Shown: piece after piece, positions 19,206 to 32,476 of the stretch
Layout of the letters: every line of letters begins with the position of its first letter
Numbering within the stretch: position 1 is the stretch's first letter
DNA from: Phallusia fumigata
Taxonomy: Eukaryota > Chordata > Ascidiacea > Phlebobranchia > Ascidiidae
Reading direction: 5' to 3'
NCBI GenBank assembly: GCA_008931825.1
Contig: QXVZ01003338.1
Location: forward strand, 1-39,879
DNA length: 39,879 bases
Made by a program: the position numbers and the translations under genes
Notes under the pieces: model-generated
The model's database searches: none
Seen by the model: the letters and a program-made list of their open reading frames with translations, nothing else
What the model was told of the DNA's origin: nothing

Positions 19206-19316
19206 TATATATTACAAACCCTATAGTGTCGGCTTTTTTAACTTTGGGGTAAAATGGGCAGGCGTTTTATATAAGACCCAATTCCAATTTTTGAATATGC
19301 TGTAAACCCCGTAAGT

Positions 19317-19322
19317 TTTATT
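19317..19322 (-). terminator. Polyadenylation signal for the minus-strand gene
   Basis: TTTATT on the plus strand, that is AATAAA on the minus strand, about 230 bases after the stop codon at 19551-19553 of the candidate minus-strand gene. Its position supports that gene model. Confidence 0.4.
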
Positions 19323-19550
19323 TTGCCACTAGGTGGCCCTGTGTAGTTATTTGCCTACATCTTTTAAAATGCTTTCAATGCACTATTTGATAAAACGCCG
19401 AAATCTGTGATTTGAAAGCACATCAACATTCCTTACCCTCACTATACCAGCAACTAAAATCCATTTGTGTTCACTGACCGGAAGAGGCGACCACAGTGGA
19501 AAGTGTGCTGGGACATGCCAAATTAAGATAACAATCGCGTTGATTTCGTT

Positions 19551-20753
19551 TCAGTCGGGATAATTGCCAACAGCGGAGAGTTGGGGCCACAAAGATCTGC
19601 GCGACACGATGCCGGGGATTCGGTTTCCATTGTTTAGGGTGACATCTGACACCAGGCTGCTGATTCCACAATTCAGATTGTTTTGAAGTTTCGCCCTGGA
19701 GACCATCTCCTGGTGGTTCTGCGTGAAGTTCTGCAGCTTCCAAGTTGTGGCAAAAACGCTTAGTTGTTGATTTACGAGCAAAGTTTGTTTGGATACAAAA
19801 CAAATCTGTTTTTGTGAGTGCTTTGTCGTCCTCACAGGGGAAAGAAGTCAGTAGAACTAAATATTGACATTTTTTCTTTTTTTAGCGAAAAAAATGAAAA
19901 CTGTGATATTCTTGTCAGATCATTTCAGTTCAGTAAGAAATGTTTATGTGTTTTTACCTTGTAAGTATAAATTTATATTTTTTTAATTGATATTGTAGGC
20001 TAACTGTTCAAATCACAATGGCGAATACAAATCCGCCGATGAGAGTAACAAATCGAACAAATAAAAACTTGGTTACGGCGTGGTAAAAACTGCAACATTT
20101 CGGTACGCGCGCAGTCTTTCATGTGGCCTCGAGAGGATCAAAGCGATCGGCGGTCTCGCGCGTAGCAACTTCGACAATGCGGTTAAAAGCACAAATTGCT
20201 GTGAAGAGGACTTTTTGTTTCATCTTTGCACCTGTGGTGTTAATTTAGCACGTATCAAAGAAGTGTGTAAGCTACTGTGACTGTCGCAAAACGATTTTGT
20301 TGTTTGGGAAGGGTTTTGGGTAAAAAAATATTTACAGTAGCGATGCAAAGGTTTCAAGCCTAAATAGCAATATAGTACGCTGTAAAGGTAGCAAACTTTG
20401 GAACTGTAGTTAAAACAAACGTTTTTCTCAGGTTAATAGGAAGAACATCGTATACAGCAGTTTATTTGTTTGACAGGCTAGTAAATTTAAATTTAGCTTT
20501 ACAAGATTTTTTACTGTTTTACGACATGTCTAGTTGCAGTGTTACATGTGTGTGTGAGATTCCAATCGCCTAGTACTTACAACCGTACTCCCACAAAGAA
20601 ACATAGGCCGACCACAAGGAGAGAACAATTCGCATAACATTTGTCTCCCGAAGATAAAACGATTACGAACCGGAGCGGCGCATAAAGCAGGACACACATG
20701 AGGCAAAAGCAGTGTTGTACCCGCAGCTGGTGTTGCGAAAGTCTAAAATCCAT
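19551..20753 (-). CDS. Candidate two-exon membrane protein, family unknown
   Basis: On the minus strand an ATG at 20753 opens exon 1 (20581-20753), which ends at a perfect GTAAGT donor in phase 2. Exon 2 (19551-19830) follows a pyrimidine-rich tract ending in GAG and continues in phase to TGA, giving 150 residues. Exon 1 carries two hydrophobic stretches (about residues 14-33 and 40-57: CLMCVLLYAPLRFVIVL and CSLLVVGLCFFVGV), suggesting one or two membrane spans; exon 2 is polar. I do not recognise the family. It converges with GGA and is divergent from the kinesin about 1.1 kb away, so the two could share a promoter region. Support comes from splice phase, hydrophobic pattern and a downstream AATAAA; chance remains possible. 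Confidence 0.4.
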
Positions 20754-21849
20754 GTTATCTCCAAACGCCGCCAAGCAAGTGTAATTGTGCTCTTTGCCTT
20801 TGTGACGTAGCGACCGTTTGTTTGCGTTAGGTGAGTTTTCCCTCCTCGTACTTTGTTTTATTGCAGACAGCGGTTAGTGAACGTCGCGGCTTATTAGTCA
20901 GGCCCCAAGTGAAAGTAGTTTTCATCTATGAACACAGTGTTGGTATGGCAGTAGATATGATATGCCAAGGACAGATCAATTAACAAATAAAAAAGATAAG
21001 GTCAAGTTTGTTGGGAAATTTTAAGACATGTTTTAACAAAACAACTAAAACTTTATTCAGTCCTCGATTCATAGTTTACAAACAAAGTGCCTATTTTTTG
21101 AAGTGGCAATTTGATGTAGCTGGTACTCTAGTGGTGCTGGACAGTCTCTGCATTATTAACCTATGTCAGTGAGTTTGTTTAGCATATGGGTAGTACTGTT
21201 CCTAATTAGTTATCGGACTGGTCCGTCGGATCTTGCATTAACTTCTTTGCCAGCAAACCACCAGCTTTAAATGGTGGAATAGCTGCTTGCCTACAAGTTT
21301 GCTGTGACAACCAAAGTTTACAGCTAATGAGGAGGTGTGTAAGGTCGATTCGACGTTCACAGTGTTTGTTTTGCAGGTAGTGGTAAAATAAGGTTCGTGC
21401 TGCCCCGTGCAAGCCGTAATCTATCACTGATGTTGGCTGAAATGAATGTGTCCTGTACGAAACCTTTGGTAAATGAGACCTTGCGTAGTTTGTAGAGAAT
21501 ATAACTCTACAATTTTATTCACCAATGTTGGAGTTTTAATGATTTCCTTATTTTTTCTCATTAGTTTTTACCTCTTGTGGGTAAAAGCCCCCTTTTAACC
21601 GTTGTGTGGCTAAACAAAGACCAGTTTTGGTATCAGTTAAATTGACAGCTGAGTGTATTGCAGATAGACTTGTAAGACATGAAAACAAACACTGTAGTTG
21701 GAGAGGTGGCCGCATGTCAGTAATATTTACATAACCCCAACACGATTTTGTTCCACGTGCACAGCAGGAAACTATAGGGAATTTCGATAGGCACGCGCGA
21801 GAATGACGTAAAAAGCGTAGCACATTACTCTGTGTGACGTCAAACAACA
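20754..21849. promoter_or_regulatory. Bidirectional upstream region between minus-strand candidate and kinesin
   Basis: About 1.1 kb separates the ATG of the minus-strand candidate (20753) from the kinesin ATG (21850). I see no coding exon in it. The kinesin-proximal end carries TGACGTAA (21804-21811) and TGACGTCA (21835-21842) and is locally CpG-rich (GGCACGCGCGAGAATGACG). No TATA box is obvious. Promoter function is inferred from position. Confidence 0.4.
21835..21842. promoter_or_regulatory. Perfect CRE palindrome just before the kinesin ATG
   Basis: TGACGTCA, the consensus full CRE bound by CREB/ATF-type bZIP factors, lies seven bases upstream of the kinesin start codon at 21850, with a variant TGACGTAA 31 bases further upstream. 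If the transcription start is close to the ATG, this would be a core-promoter CRE. Confidence 0.4.
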
Positions 21850-24800
21850 ATGGAGGAAGAATTGGAGACGAACGCTGACAAAGAGGAGGTCGCGATCGAA
21901 GACAATGAAGAGAAATCAGATGAGGAAATCAACAAGCAAAGCACATTTTCTCTAAAAAGGTGCTCAGTGTTGCTTTTTTCTCTGTTAATTTGTTTACGTT
22001 GCGAAATGTTTTTTTTTTGGAATTTCTCAATTTTTAGATTAAACGTACACTGTATGCTAAGTATATGGTTACATCTCAAGCACTTCATTTAAATATCTAT
22101 ACCTTCAAAATTTTTTTGTTTTTAAAAATAAACAGCCGAAAACTTTCGACCGTGGAGCTTGATGCAGACGAATGCAACGTGAATGTCGTTGCTAGGTGAG
22201 GTGGTGTTTGGCTATCAACAAATGTTTGGGAATTTTTTCATTGTGTACGACAAATGTTTGTGAATTCATTTGTATTAAAGGGACAAATAAAAAATTGGGA
22301 TTACAACAAGTTGTACTTTAAATCTCGGCTGTCGTAATTCAAAACGGCTGTAAAAATACTTCAACGCAAAAACGTGTAACTGTAATTTGGATTCAACCAA
22401 ACTTTGCATAAGTATATATAAGTTAACTGAAAAAAAACGGTTGATTTATTTGAAAGGATTCGTCCGTTAAACCCACAAGAGATCGAAAGAAGCGATAAGG
22501 TGTCAACTCAATTCCCTGGCGATGGGGCAGTTTGGGTGGAAACCCAGGGAAAAACTAAACCTTTCTCGTTTCACGCGGTTTTTCAACCGGGATGTTCGCA
22601 AGATGAAGTTTTCAAAAACAGCGGTGAGAGTTTGTAGAATGAGAAAGCTGTGTGGCAGTTTCTAGAGATATTATGCCCATACTCATAAAGGAAACCTGTA
22701 GATATTCTCAATATAAAACGGGTCGACATACTCAACAGTATTTTTCTTTATAAACCACAACAAAAATTGCCTTCTAATTATTTACCTCACTTTTAAATTC
22801 GTATTCGTTGGAATTTGAAGACAAATGGACGGCTTTGTTTCAGGCATGGAAAACCTTTTGGACATGGCGATCGGAGGTTATGCTTGCACAGCATTTGCAT
22901 ACGGACAGACTGGTTCGGGAAAAACCTTTACACTCACAGGACCCGTCACTCCGGTATGTTGTCAAACTAACCGCTTGTGGTGCAGTATTAAAAACAGTGC
23001 GACAGTGACAGATGAAGGCGTCTAGGACTGATTCTTATTTAACTTAAAATATAAGTTAACTTGATATTCACCAGCCTGGGAAAATGTTAACGAGCGGTAG
23101 GCGACGCTGAAGAGAACAAAAGTTATCGGCTACGGTGACGGACCCTCCATGTAACCGTTGTGCGTTCACACGCGTGCAGATGGCGCCTATCTTTGTGGCG
23201 TGAAACTCCCAAATCTCACAACAAACACCAGACTCACAACGTAGCAACAATGCGCCAAGGCTTAAAACAACAGCTTTAGTTGTTTATCAATCAGCCATGT
23301 TTTGACTGGTCTCCCATCTCTGTTATGTCGAGATCTTTGTTAACACTAGAGTTTGTTTTTCATTTTTGCCGCTTGTCGCGCTGTGGGGTCTAGTTGGTTC
23401 TTAAACCTGTCACTGTCAAGGAGTTTTGGATGGCCACAGTTTGTCTAATATCAAACACGATTGAAGTACGCTTAATACCTCATAACAGACATGCCTGTCA
23501 CCGAACCTAGATGAACAGCATTTCGTAAGAAGTGTTTACCTTTCGGTTACAGTGCACTAGAAACTGTCATATCAGTATGTGAAAACGTCCTAATAAGTTT
23601 ACATAGCTTTGCAGACCGGTAAACACCGTATAATCCACACTGCTGCAATCTTGATAATCTATTTTACTTATTTCTGATGTCGTTTAAAATAAATATTTGC
23701 CTCCGCAGTTTTTGGCAAACACGAACTCCTAGGTTTGCCTTTAAGGCTGACTGACAGATCATATAACTTTCGTTTTGGACGACTTTTTCTCTTATACTCT
23801 CAAACTTGTTAAAGCAGCGTTATTATGTCCACTTTCAGGAAGCAACAGAGACGGAACTCACTCAGGAAAAATCACTAAGCGACCCTGAGAGCTACGGATT
23901 AATCCAATTCAGCTTTGCCTATCTCATGGAGCAAGTGGCGAGAAAATCTGAATCCAACTTCACTATTAAAGCTTCTTACCTCGAGATCTACAACGAACAG
24001 GTGAAACTGTTATAAAATTCGTTTCCATCATTATTCACGGCGTGTTAGGCACGAAGCAGTTTGGGGCAGTGGTTCCAACCTTTTTTGGTGCATTCCCCAT
24101 CGCTTATTTTGGAAATTTTCATTACTTCCCTTCTATAGACAAGAAGTAAAATAAAGTAATGTTAAAAGTAAGGAACTATCGGTCCACCTAAAATGAAATG
24201 CCATGGATAACTTAACTATGAAGTAGGAATAACTCCCCTTATTACGTTAAATTTCTCCCTTGAGGGGAAACCCCTCACCGATTGTGAACCACTGCCCTAA
24301 AAAGTGGCAAAATTCCCAAAACCGCAACACCAGCGACATAACACTTTTCTGTTTTTAACCTAAACTCCCTATCTTGCTGTTTTTACACAGGTTCAGGATC
24401 TCTTAAATCCCTCCTCTTTCGAAGCGGCACAGGTGCGCTGGTCAAAGGCTCTGGGATTTTACGTGGACAACCTCTTTATCCGGGAAGTGGACACGTTGGA
24501 AGACCTCATGGTGGTGCTAGAGGACGGCATGAAGAATCGAGCGGTTGCCGAGCACAACATGAACGAGCATTCGAGCCGAAGTCACAGCATCCTCACTGTT
24601 TATCTTGACAGTGACTCGGTGAATATGTTATTTTAATTTGGCAGAAATGACTATTTTGAACTAAATCACCCACGCTAAATCGTCCATCATTAAGCACCAA
24701 CCAAGCGACCACTTGTTAGCTGACTTACGCTTTGATTTTGTAACGTCACAGACCGAGGAGAGCGACCTGGTTGTCACAAAGCACGGAAAGGTTTCGTTTG

Positions 24801-27800
24801 TGGATTTAGCGGGAAGCGAGAAGGTCAAGGAAACTGGTTCAACGGGAGAAACCCTCATTGAGGCAACAAACATCAATAGGAGTCTTCTCACTCTAGGTAA
24901 GTGATGCTGTAGTAAGGAATAAATAGCTTAAAAAGAAGTTAAATAAAAAAAATATGTCCGAGAAGTGGAAGTGTTTCTGATTAGTTTAGTTCACCGGTAA
25001 ACTTCAATCCATGTGGTAGAACGCTCAAAGATAAACAAAAGGTTCTTTCACTCTAGGCCAGAATACTGTAGACCGGTGTTTCCCTACCGGGGTGCCATCC
25101 GTTTTTGCGTGAAGTATCACCACAATGGTTGCAGAATAGTCTGGATAAGCGTCATAATTAAACTGCAGATTGTCAGTTTACTTTCTACTGTTCTTTTTGT
25201 AATTGCCATGTAAGCCGCTATGGATGCCGCGATTCATAAGTCTTAGCAAAAAGGCTGCCGCAAAACAAAAAAGTTGTGAACCACTGCTGTTGATCTTAGT
25301 CATAAGACAAACTTGAGAACAAATCTCAAAGAATGGAATGGGAGCCAGACAGAGTTAAGTTGGATCTCGGCACAGATAAAATGACTCGACGTATCCTGGT
25401 GTTACTGTACGTTCGTGCCCTTTAAGTCAAAAGCCTTGATGTATCAAGAATGGAAGTTAGCCAAAGAGAATTTCTCCTCAACGATGAACAGAAAAAGTCC
25501 CGAGCTCAGACGTTGTTACGTCATACGGCACCAATTTGAGAGGCCGTTGAGTAGCAGATGTAGCAGATGTAGCTTTGTTACGTAACAAACCAAACAATGA
25601 TGTCTTGTACTTGATTAGAACTTGAGTAGAAAAAGATTTTAAGATTGTCTGTGAATTCTGTTATTATGACAACACCATAAGTTAGGGTGCGTTGGAAGCA
25701 TCAGGTTTTTTAAATTTGCATGAGAGGTTTGCAAACTTTAGCGGTATTTTTGGCGATATTACTTCAAAAACACATCAGCGAACCCCATTACCCTTGCGAT
25801 CAGTAAATGTGCGTCTGTTACGATTTTCGTAAGTTTAAAAATACTAATCACATGACTCATATCGTTACGAAGTCAATATTTACTTCAGAGTTGTGAGTGT
25901 CGCCATAAAACGTTCAAAGCACCCCAGAAGGCTTCGCGGTTGAAGCCCTGTTTACTCACAGGCTCCCCACGGAGAACTTTGTTTGTTGGCATTGCTGGAA
26001 AAGAAAAGGTCCTCATAGTCAGGTATACGCTGAGGGGCTTCGCCATTGCACATAGTTTATTGTCAGTCGAGAGTTAAAGATGTTTGTTTTAATGTTGATT
26101 GTTGCAGGTTTTTCGTTTGAAAAGCAAGCAGAACGTTAAAAATTTAAAGCAAACAATCATGTCGCGTTTACAAAGCCTCGAGAATATAAGTTATACGACG
26201 AAGAATGTTTTGTTTTTCTATCCTGTTTTCAAAGCTTTGTCCATATAACCCCAGTTACTATGACAAAGGATTTCAGTGAGTTTAAAACTTGCTCTTTTGG
26301 TTTTGAAAAGGTTACAGCGAAAAAGACTAACAGCGTTCGAGTCCCGTTGTCATGGCAGCAGAGACCAGATGCTTTGTGTTACCCAAGCACACTCCGTTTT
26401 TCGCAAGCTTTTAATATCGTCAAATCGTGTTTTATAGGCAATTGTATCTCGGCCTTGAGCGACGCCAAAAAACGGGGAGGTCATATTCCGTACAGAGACA
26501 GCAAGCTTACCAAATTGCTCGCTGACAGTCTTGGAGGATCCGGCGTTACTTTGATGGTAAGTCTGTATTTCTTATGCTGGCTTCCGTGACATATATTTCT
26601 TTGTTTCTTTGTAAACATTTTTGCAACAGGTTTTTGGCTTTTCATAAAACCAAATGCTAGTGGAGATGTACATTTAAGTTTAAATCACAAAATGTTAACA
26701 TGTAAAACAGTGTTTTCCGGGCAATTGGATTTAAATGTAACTATTTTCGTGTTTGACGGAGAAAAAAACCTGAAGTCAAATTTATTAAAGCATTCCAGAA
26801 TTTTGTTTGCTGTAGACTACAAAACTTTACTTAGTTTTGACAGAAATGATACGTATTATAAGTAACAAAAATGCTAAAAAGGAGCAAAAAAGCAATGTTC
26901 TTTAAACTAAAATGTTGTAATAATGAAAAGAATAGAACTTAAAGTTTGGATTCGAAAAAATTTAATATTTTCTTGATTTCTGATTTATTGTGAGCCCCTA
27001 AAACCGGGTCGTTTAATTTTTAAGAGATAAAACTAAAGCGTATTTTGATTACTGTATTTTGTCAACCCAAGAGTGTCAAGGAAATAAGAAAAAGGATCTT
27101 TGTTTTTTATTTGGTTGGATTGTACACTCACATAGTTTAGTGCTGTGAAACATGTGCACTCCTTTCACTTTGACGTTACATAAATGACTGATTTGGAGTT
27201 TGTGTATTTGTCCAGCACTTCAACTGTCAGTAACCCGCGTAACTTACACAACTTAAGCAACTGTTTATTCGGTTTTGTTTACAAATCATATTTATCCAAA
27301 CAAATATTTAACTAGACTCCAGTGGCGCAAAGTGTAATCAAAAAATTTCCAATATGTTGCTTGGTAATGCATTTACAACATGGAGCATTGAACTTTTTGG
27401 CTTCTCCTGGATATTGGCGCGTTAAAATTGCCTCATGTTTTGTCAACTGACTAAGAGCCCTTACGGTTTCCAGTTGTTGTGTATTTGACGCAACGTTCAA
27501 TTTGCTTTTTCAACGAGTCGAAGATGCCAATCAAAGCAACTCAATTAGCCGAAGTGCACACTTCAAACAGGTTTGGGTCGCAACAAAGCCGTCGTTGTAG
27601 AATAATGCTGTTCCGTGCGATGACTGTTTTTTCTCCTGATAGTTGCAGAGAGTAAAGCATAAACTTGCATTGCGTCTGCCCTTAAACTTGCGGTGCAGTT
27701 GTGTAGCTGTTTTTTCTCGTAAAAACGTTAATCATTTGCGCTTGAAAAAGAGACGCTGCAGCCACTAAAACTGCTTTGGCAAGTTTTAGTTGTTCAGATT

Positions 27801-30800
27801 ACTGTTTAGTGTAGAGTTTCGTGCACTGATGTAGAAAGTTAAGATAAATCGGTGTGCGAACTATCCCACGCCAGTCAACTTAAGACACAAAGGTTTGAGC
27901 CAACAAAACAAAACAGATCTTGAAAAATACCTCCAGGATCAAATGAGTTAATCTTATTCGGTGGCCAAATTTGTTCAAGGGGCGACTAAGGTCCACAGTC
28001 AAAGTGCTTTCCATTGTCAAGTCTATTTGCGGCCTAAAGAGAGTAGGATTTTTTAAGCCACCTGAAGTAATTATCGAAGCGATACGGTTAATACCTTTTA
28101 GATTAAAACCAGTAGGCAGACAGATAGAAATGCTTGGTAGGTTATAAGCAGTGTTGAAAGTCATTTGTTTTGCGTATAATTGTTTCATACAGTATAATAA
28201 ATAAATCATTCGCATTTAAACATGTTTAAATGTAGTGTATCATATAACCTACCACAGAGACCTTGTACACTTACACTTCGTTAGCGTCGTGGAAACTAGA
28301 CACATTCATGTAGTAATATTCTTTCGTGGTGACACAGTATCAACAGAAACATGATTTATGACATCGACGGTAAACATTACGTTTCGACTAAACTCTTGTT
28401 GGCTTTGGTGGTCGGCTGGACAAAGGGCCGTGCTTTAATGTGCCACAGATCATGTCAAGATACCGGACTGTGCTGGTGTTTAATCGCCTTTGTGTAAAAT
28501 CACGCTGCAACTGTGTTCGTTGGGAATGTTTTGGCTTTTTCAGAGTGACTTTGCGCCTTGGTCGGCCTAGCGATACAGATGTCCCAAGGCAAATGTAAAC
28601 ACGAAGTTCGGCTAAATTATCCCCGTAGCACAAGGCTCTCTTTGTCAGGCTTATTTAAGAGGTTCGGGGTAATGAAAAAAATAATATGTTTTCAACGGAA
28701 AGATTTAGAACGTTACGTTATGTAAAACTAGTTTCAAACGGTTGGCCTGCTATGGTTTAGTTAAGCGGGAGGTAATTTATTCGAGTTTAANTAAAACCAG
28801 TAGGCAGACAGATAGAAATGCTTGGTAGGTTATAAACAGTGTTGAAAGTCATTTGTTTTGCGTATAATTGTTTCATACAGTTTAATGAATAAATCATTCG
28901 CATTCAAACATGTTTAAATGTGTATCATATAACCTAACACAGAGACCTTGTACACTTTAACTTCGATAGCGTCGTGGAAACTGGACACATTCATGTAGTA
29001 ATATTCTTTCGTGGTGACACAGTATCAACTGAAACATGATTTATGACATCGACGGTAAACATTACGTTTCAACTAATCTCTTGTTGGCTTTGGTGGTCGG
29101 CTGGACAAAGGGCCGTGCTTTAATGTGCCACAGATCATGTCAAGATACCGGACTTTGCTGGTGTTTAATCGCCTTTGTGTAAAATCACGCTGTAACTGTG
29201 TTCGTTGTGAATGTTTTGGCTTTTTAGAGTGATATTGCGCTTTGGCCAGCCTAGCGATACACATGTCCCAAGGCAAATGTAAACACGAAGTTCGGCTAAA
29301 TTATCCCCGTAGCACAAGGCTCTCTTTGTCAGGCTTATTTAAGAGGTTCGGGGTAATGAAAAAAATAATATGTTTTCAACGGAAAGATTTAGAACGTTAC
29401 GTTATGTAAAACTAGTTTCAAACGGTTGGCCTGCTATGGTTTAGTTAAGCGGGAGGTAATTTATTCGAGTTTAAGTGCAGTCTAAATGAGGCATCCTTCG
29501 TGTCTGCGGTGGCAACTTATCTGCTAAAAGTTGATTAGAGGAGGGTTGTCAACGGCTTTTCACCGCCACTTCAAGCGACTTCTTCACAGCGGAATGTTTT
29601 GTGACGACGCGAAATTTGCCAACACTCACATAATTACTTTTAACTTGTTTGGCAGAATTAGGTATTGCTTATCGTATAGTTGCAAGGCTAACAGTACGGC
29701 AAGTTTACACGTAATCTGCTGCCATGCTTGGGTAACAATGGCTGATGACGAAATAATTAGTGATGAGAGTTGCTGGTGTCGTTGTCATGATTTGGATGAG
29801 GTGAAACTTTGTAATGTATTACTCTTTTGTACTGGCATGAATAAAAAGTCATTTTGTGGAGAAAGTCGCATGCGTTATGGGTTTGTAAAAGATGGTAACA
29901 CCAGCTTTCCAGCTACACTGTAGCTACTGTACACGATCGCAAAATGCCCGATTTAACTGGATGTTTATACCACACCTTATGTTTAGCATGTTCCTGCTTT
30001 GAACTTTATATAAATCTTGAAACGTCAAGGCATTCAATTTTATAACAGCATTTCTTTCTAACGATAAATAAACAAGCCGGTATATTCGAGTATGACATAT
30101 CGACGTTTGCACAATTCTTATGTCAAGTTGGAAATGGAAAAGGCGAAACCCAAATAGCAAGACCGAATAAAAGTAGAGAAAAACGAAGGCGGGTTTCGGC
30201 TCAGATAAAAACGATAACACGGATTTCAAGATCCGGAATCGTCTTGGGTTCCTCTGCTTAAAAGCTCGGTGGTGCGCCAAGCCTGGGCTTAGAACTGCTA
30301 TTTACCTCCTACGGGTAAAACCTTTGTCCGAAAACCCGCAGTCGATTCAACGTCTGTCATCCGCTTGTTGCACAACAAAGCAATCAGGTCTTAACCTAAA
30401 ACAGCTCGTACCTCGGCGCAAATTGTTCCTACCTTGTTAACATGTTGCTGCGGCAACAAAACACTATTTGACGAAATCAGTAACGAAGTCACAGTTGGAA
30501 CGCTTTTATGAGAGGACGTTTTTTTGGTAGATCGCGTGCGTCACTCCTTCAAGCTACAATTTATCGGAAACGCTGAACACACTGAGGTACGCGAAGCGAG
30601 CGAGGAAGATCAAAAACAAGTAAGTTACAGATCAAAAGCTATAGCTGTTTGTGTGTATGGCTGTGTATGAACGTTGTTTACTGCTTGTACAGAACTATAG
30701 TCCGAATAAATGTACCGCTGTATTAACAAGAGTCCATTCTTAAAGGGGACATGCTGTTTTTTATCGTTTTTTTTTCTTTTTTTCACCCTCTAGTTTACCC

Positions 30801-32445
30801 TTACACTTTTAGCATGACATGTTTGGTGGAATTAAGTAAATCTTTCATTTCACATTAAACATGTATAACGCGTAAGATGTGGCCTACTTTTGGGACATTC
30901 ATCTACAATGGATTTTTTGTATTGCGTTATGATTAGTGTGGCCCGTTGCATAAAGTTTGTGGCTAAATTGTGCTCACTGCTTGCTAACTACAAAACATTA
31001 AATCTTTGCAGGCCAGTGGTTCGCATCGATCCGCGCGAGGAACTTATTCTCAAGTTGCAGCGGGAAATGAAACTTCTCCGACAAGAAAATCACTTTCTTC
31101 GCAACCAGCTGGAATTTCCGCAGCGAGAAAAACCTCGATTTCCTCATCCCAATACCGCTGATGGGATAAAACCCAGGCACGAAGAAGAACGAGGTGAAAA
31201 AAACTTTGAAATCAGATATCATGTTATGTTATACAGAGTGTTTTATTTTGACTTCTTACGACTTACGTAGAACAACAAATGCCGTACCTCCCAGCTATCA
31301 AAGCGAATGAGAGCAAGGATAGGTCTCCGGAGCAGCGCTCGGTGTCCGACAGTAGCCTATACGAAATGTTGCAGGTAGACTTTTCATTAAACTGTTGTTT
31401 AAGACTAATTAAAACAAAATTCTTGAAATCCGAGCTGATCACAAAGCAGTGACGTTCTTTCTGTGGCGCGGTATCACAATCGTTACGTTCACTCACTATT
31501 TTTCCTGTTTAAATTTCCAGGAGTATATGGTGGAGAACGAAGCGCTGCGGAACGAAAATCAAAACCTTGTTTCCCGTCACAATGTGAACGAACGGGAACA
31601 CAAAATCATCTCGAGAGAAAACGACAGACTGTCAAGAAAACTTGAAGGCCTAAGCAGGTGAAAGAACAAAACAAGCATAAGACTATCTTGTGATCTAAAA
31701 ATACGTTTGCTTGTTTGTTAAGCAAAGTATTCTAGGTTTATCAATGTTAACTGTTCGGAGGCCAAGGGCTTGGGCAATAATCAATATGTGGACATATGTC
31801 AATTATTTAATACGTAAGGTGCTCTAAATGAAAACTGATTCTTGTTGGAGATGTTTAACAAGACACCAACTATTTTTTCGCGGTTTCACGTCAGTAAAAC
31901 CCTACGGTTCAGGCAGTTTAGCTAAACGGACTTGCTTGAACTGTGACGTACCAGTTTGCCTACATTACAATCGAATGATCCAAATCGTGTAGTCGCGTTT
32001 TCTACCCACAAACCATTCATCCAACACCGTGTCGCAACCCAACCGACGAGTGTTTAGCATTCGCTGGAGGTCTGCACCGATTCTATCAGGTTACCCCCCT
32101 ACTCGTGCCCTGGGTGTCGGGTGTCGCTGCTGTGCTGACCCCTTTCATCGCGTCGAAACCCCGATAACATCACGTCACAATGGGCAGCACGAGTATGTCG
32201 GGTTCGGTCGGTTCCTGGGTCAGCGCCGAGCGAATTGTGCTAATCATGTTGCTATTCGTGTCAGAAGTGAAAACCAACACCGTACCAGGGAGTGGTAGTT
32301 GCTGGCCCCGCGGTCCGCGACGTCTTTTGCAGGCGGTTATTCGATTATCGTTGATTATTGTACCCGGTTTCGATTGTTTCGCGGTGACAACTGTGGTGGG
32401 CCTTCTCCTCTCCCTCCCTCCACTTGTATCTCTTTATTCCTCTTT

Positions 32446-32476
<31 letters not shown>

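Noticed and set aside
19551-19835. Aldo-keto-reductase-like words (VTLNNGNRIPGI) in the minus-strand candidate
   Set aside because: Only about a dozen residues resemble an AKR start; the expected LGLGTW continuation is absent and no AKR exon follows. Treated as coincidence.
26330-26360. tRNA-like T-loop (GTTCGAGTCCCG)
   Set aside because: No acceptor stem, D arm or anticodon arm can be placed around it.
28388-29276. Repeated minus-strand open frames containing [19 protein letters not shown]
   Set aside because: They occur twice only because of the contig overlap, and a one-base indel between copies breaks the frame, so selection on coding is unlikely.
29531-29923. 130-codon plus-strand open frame in the kinesin intron
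   Set aside because: No recognised family, no splice context, start not in a convincing position; it lies in the intron just before the true exon at 30531.
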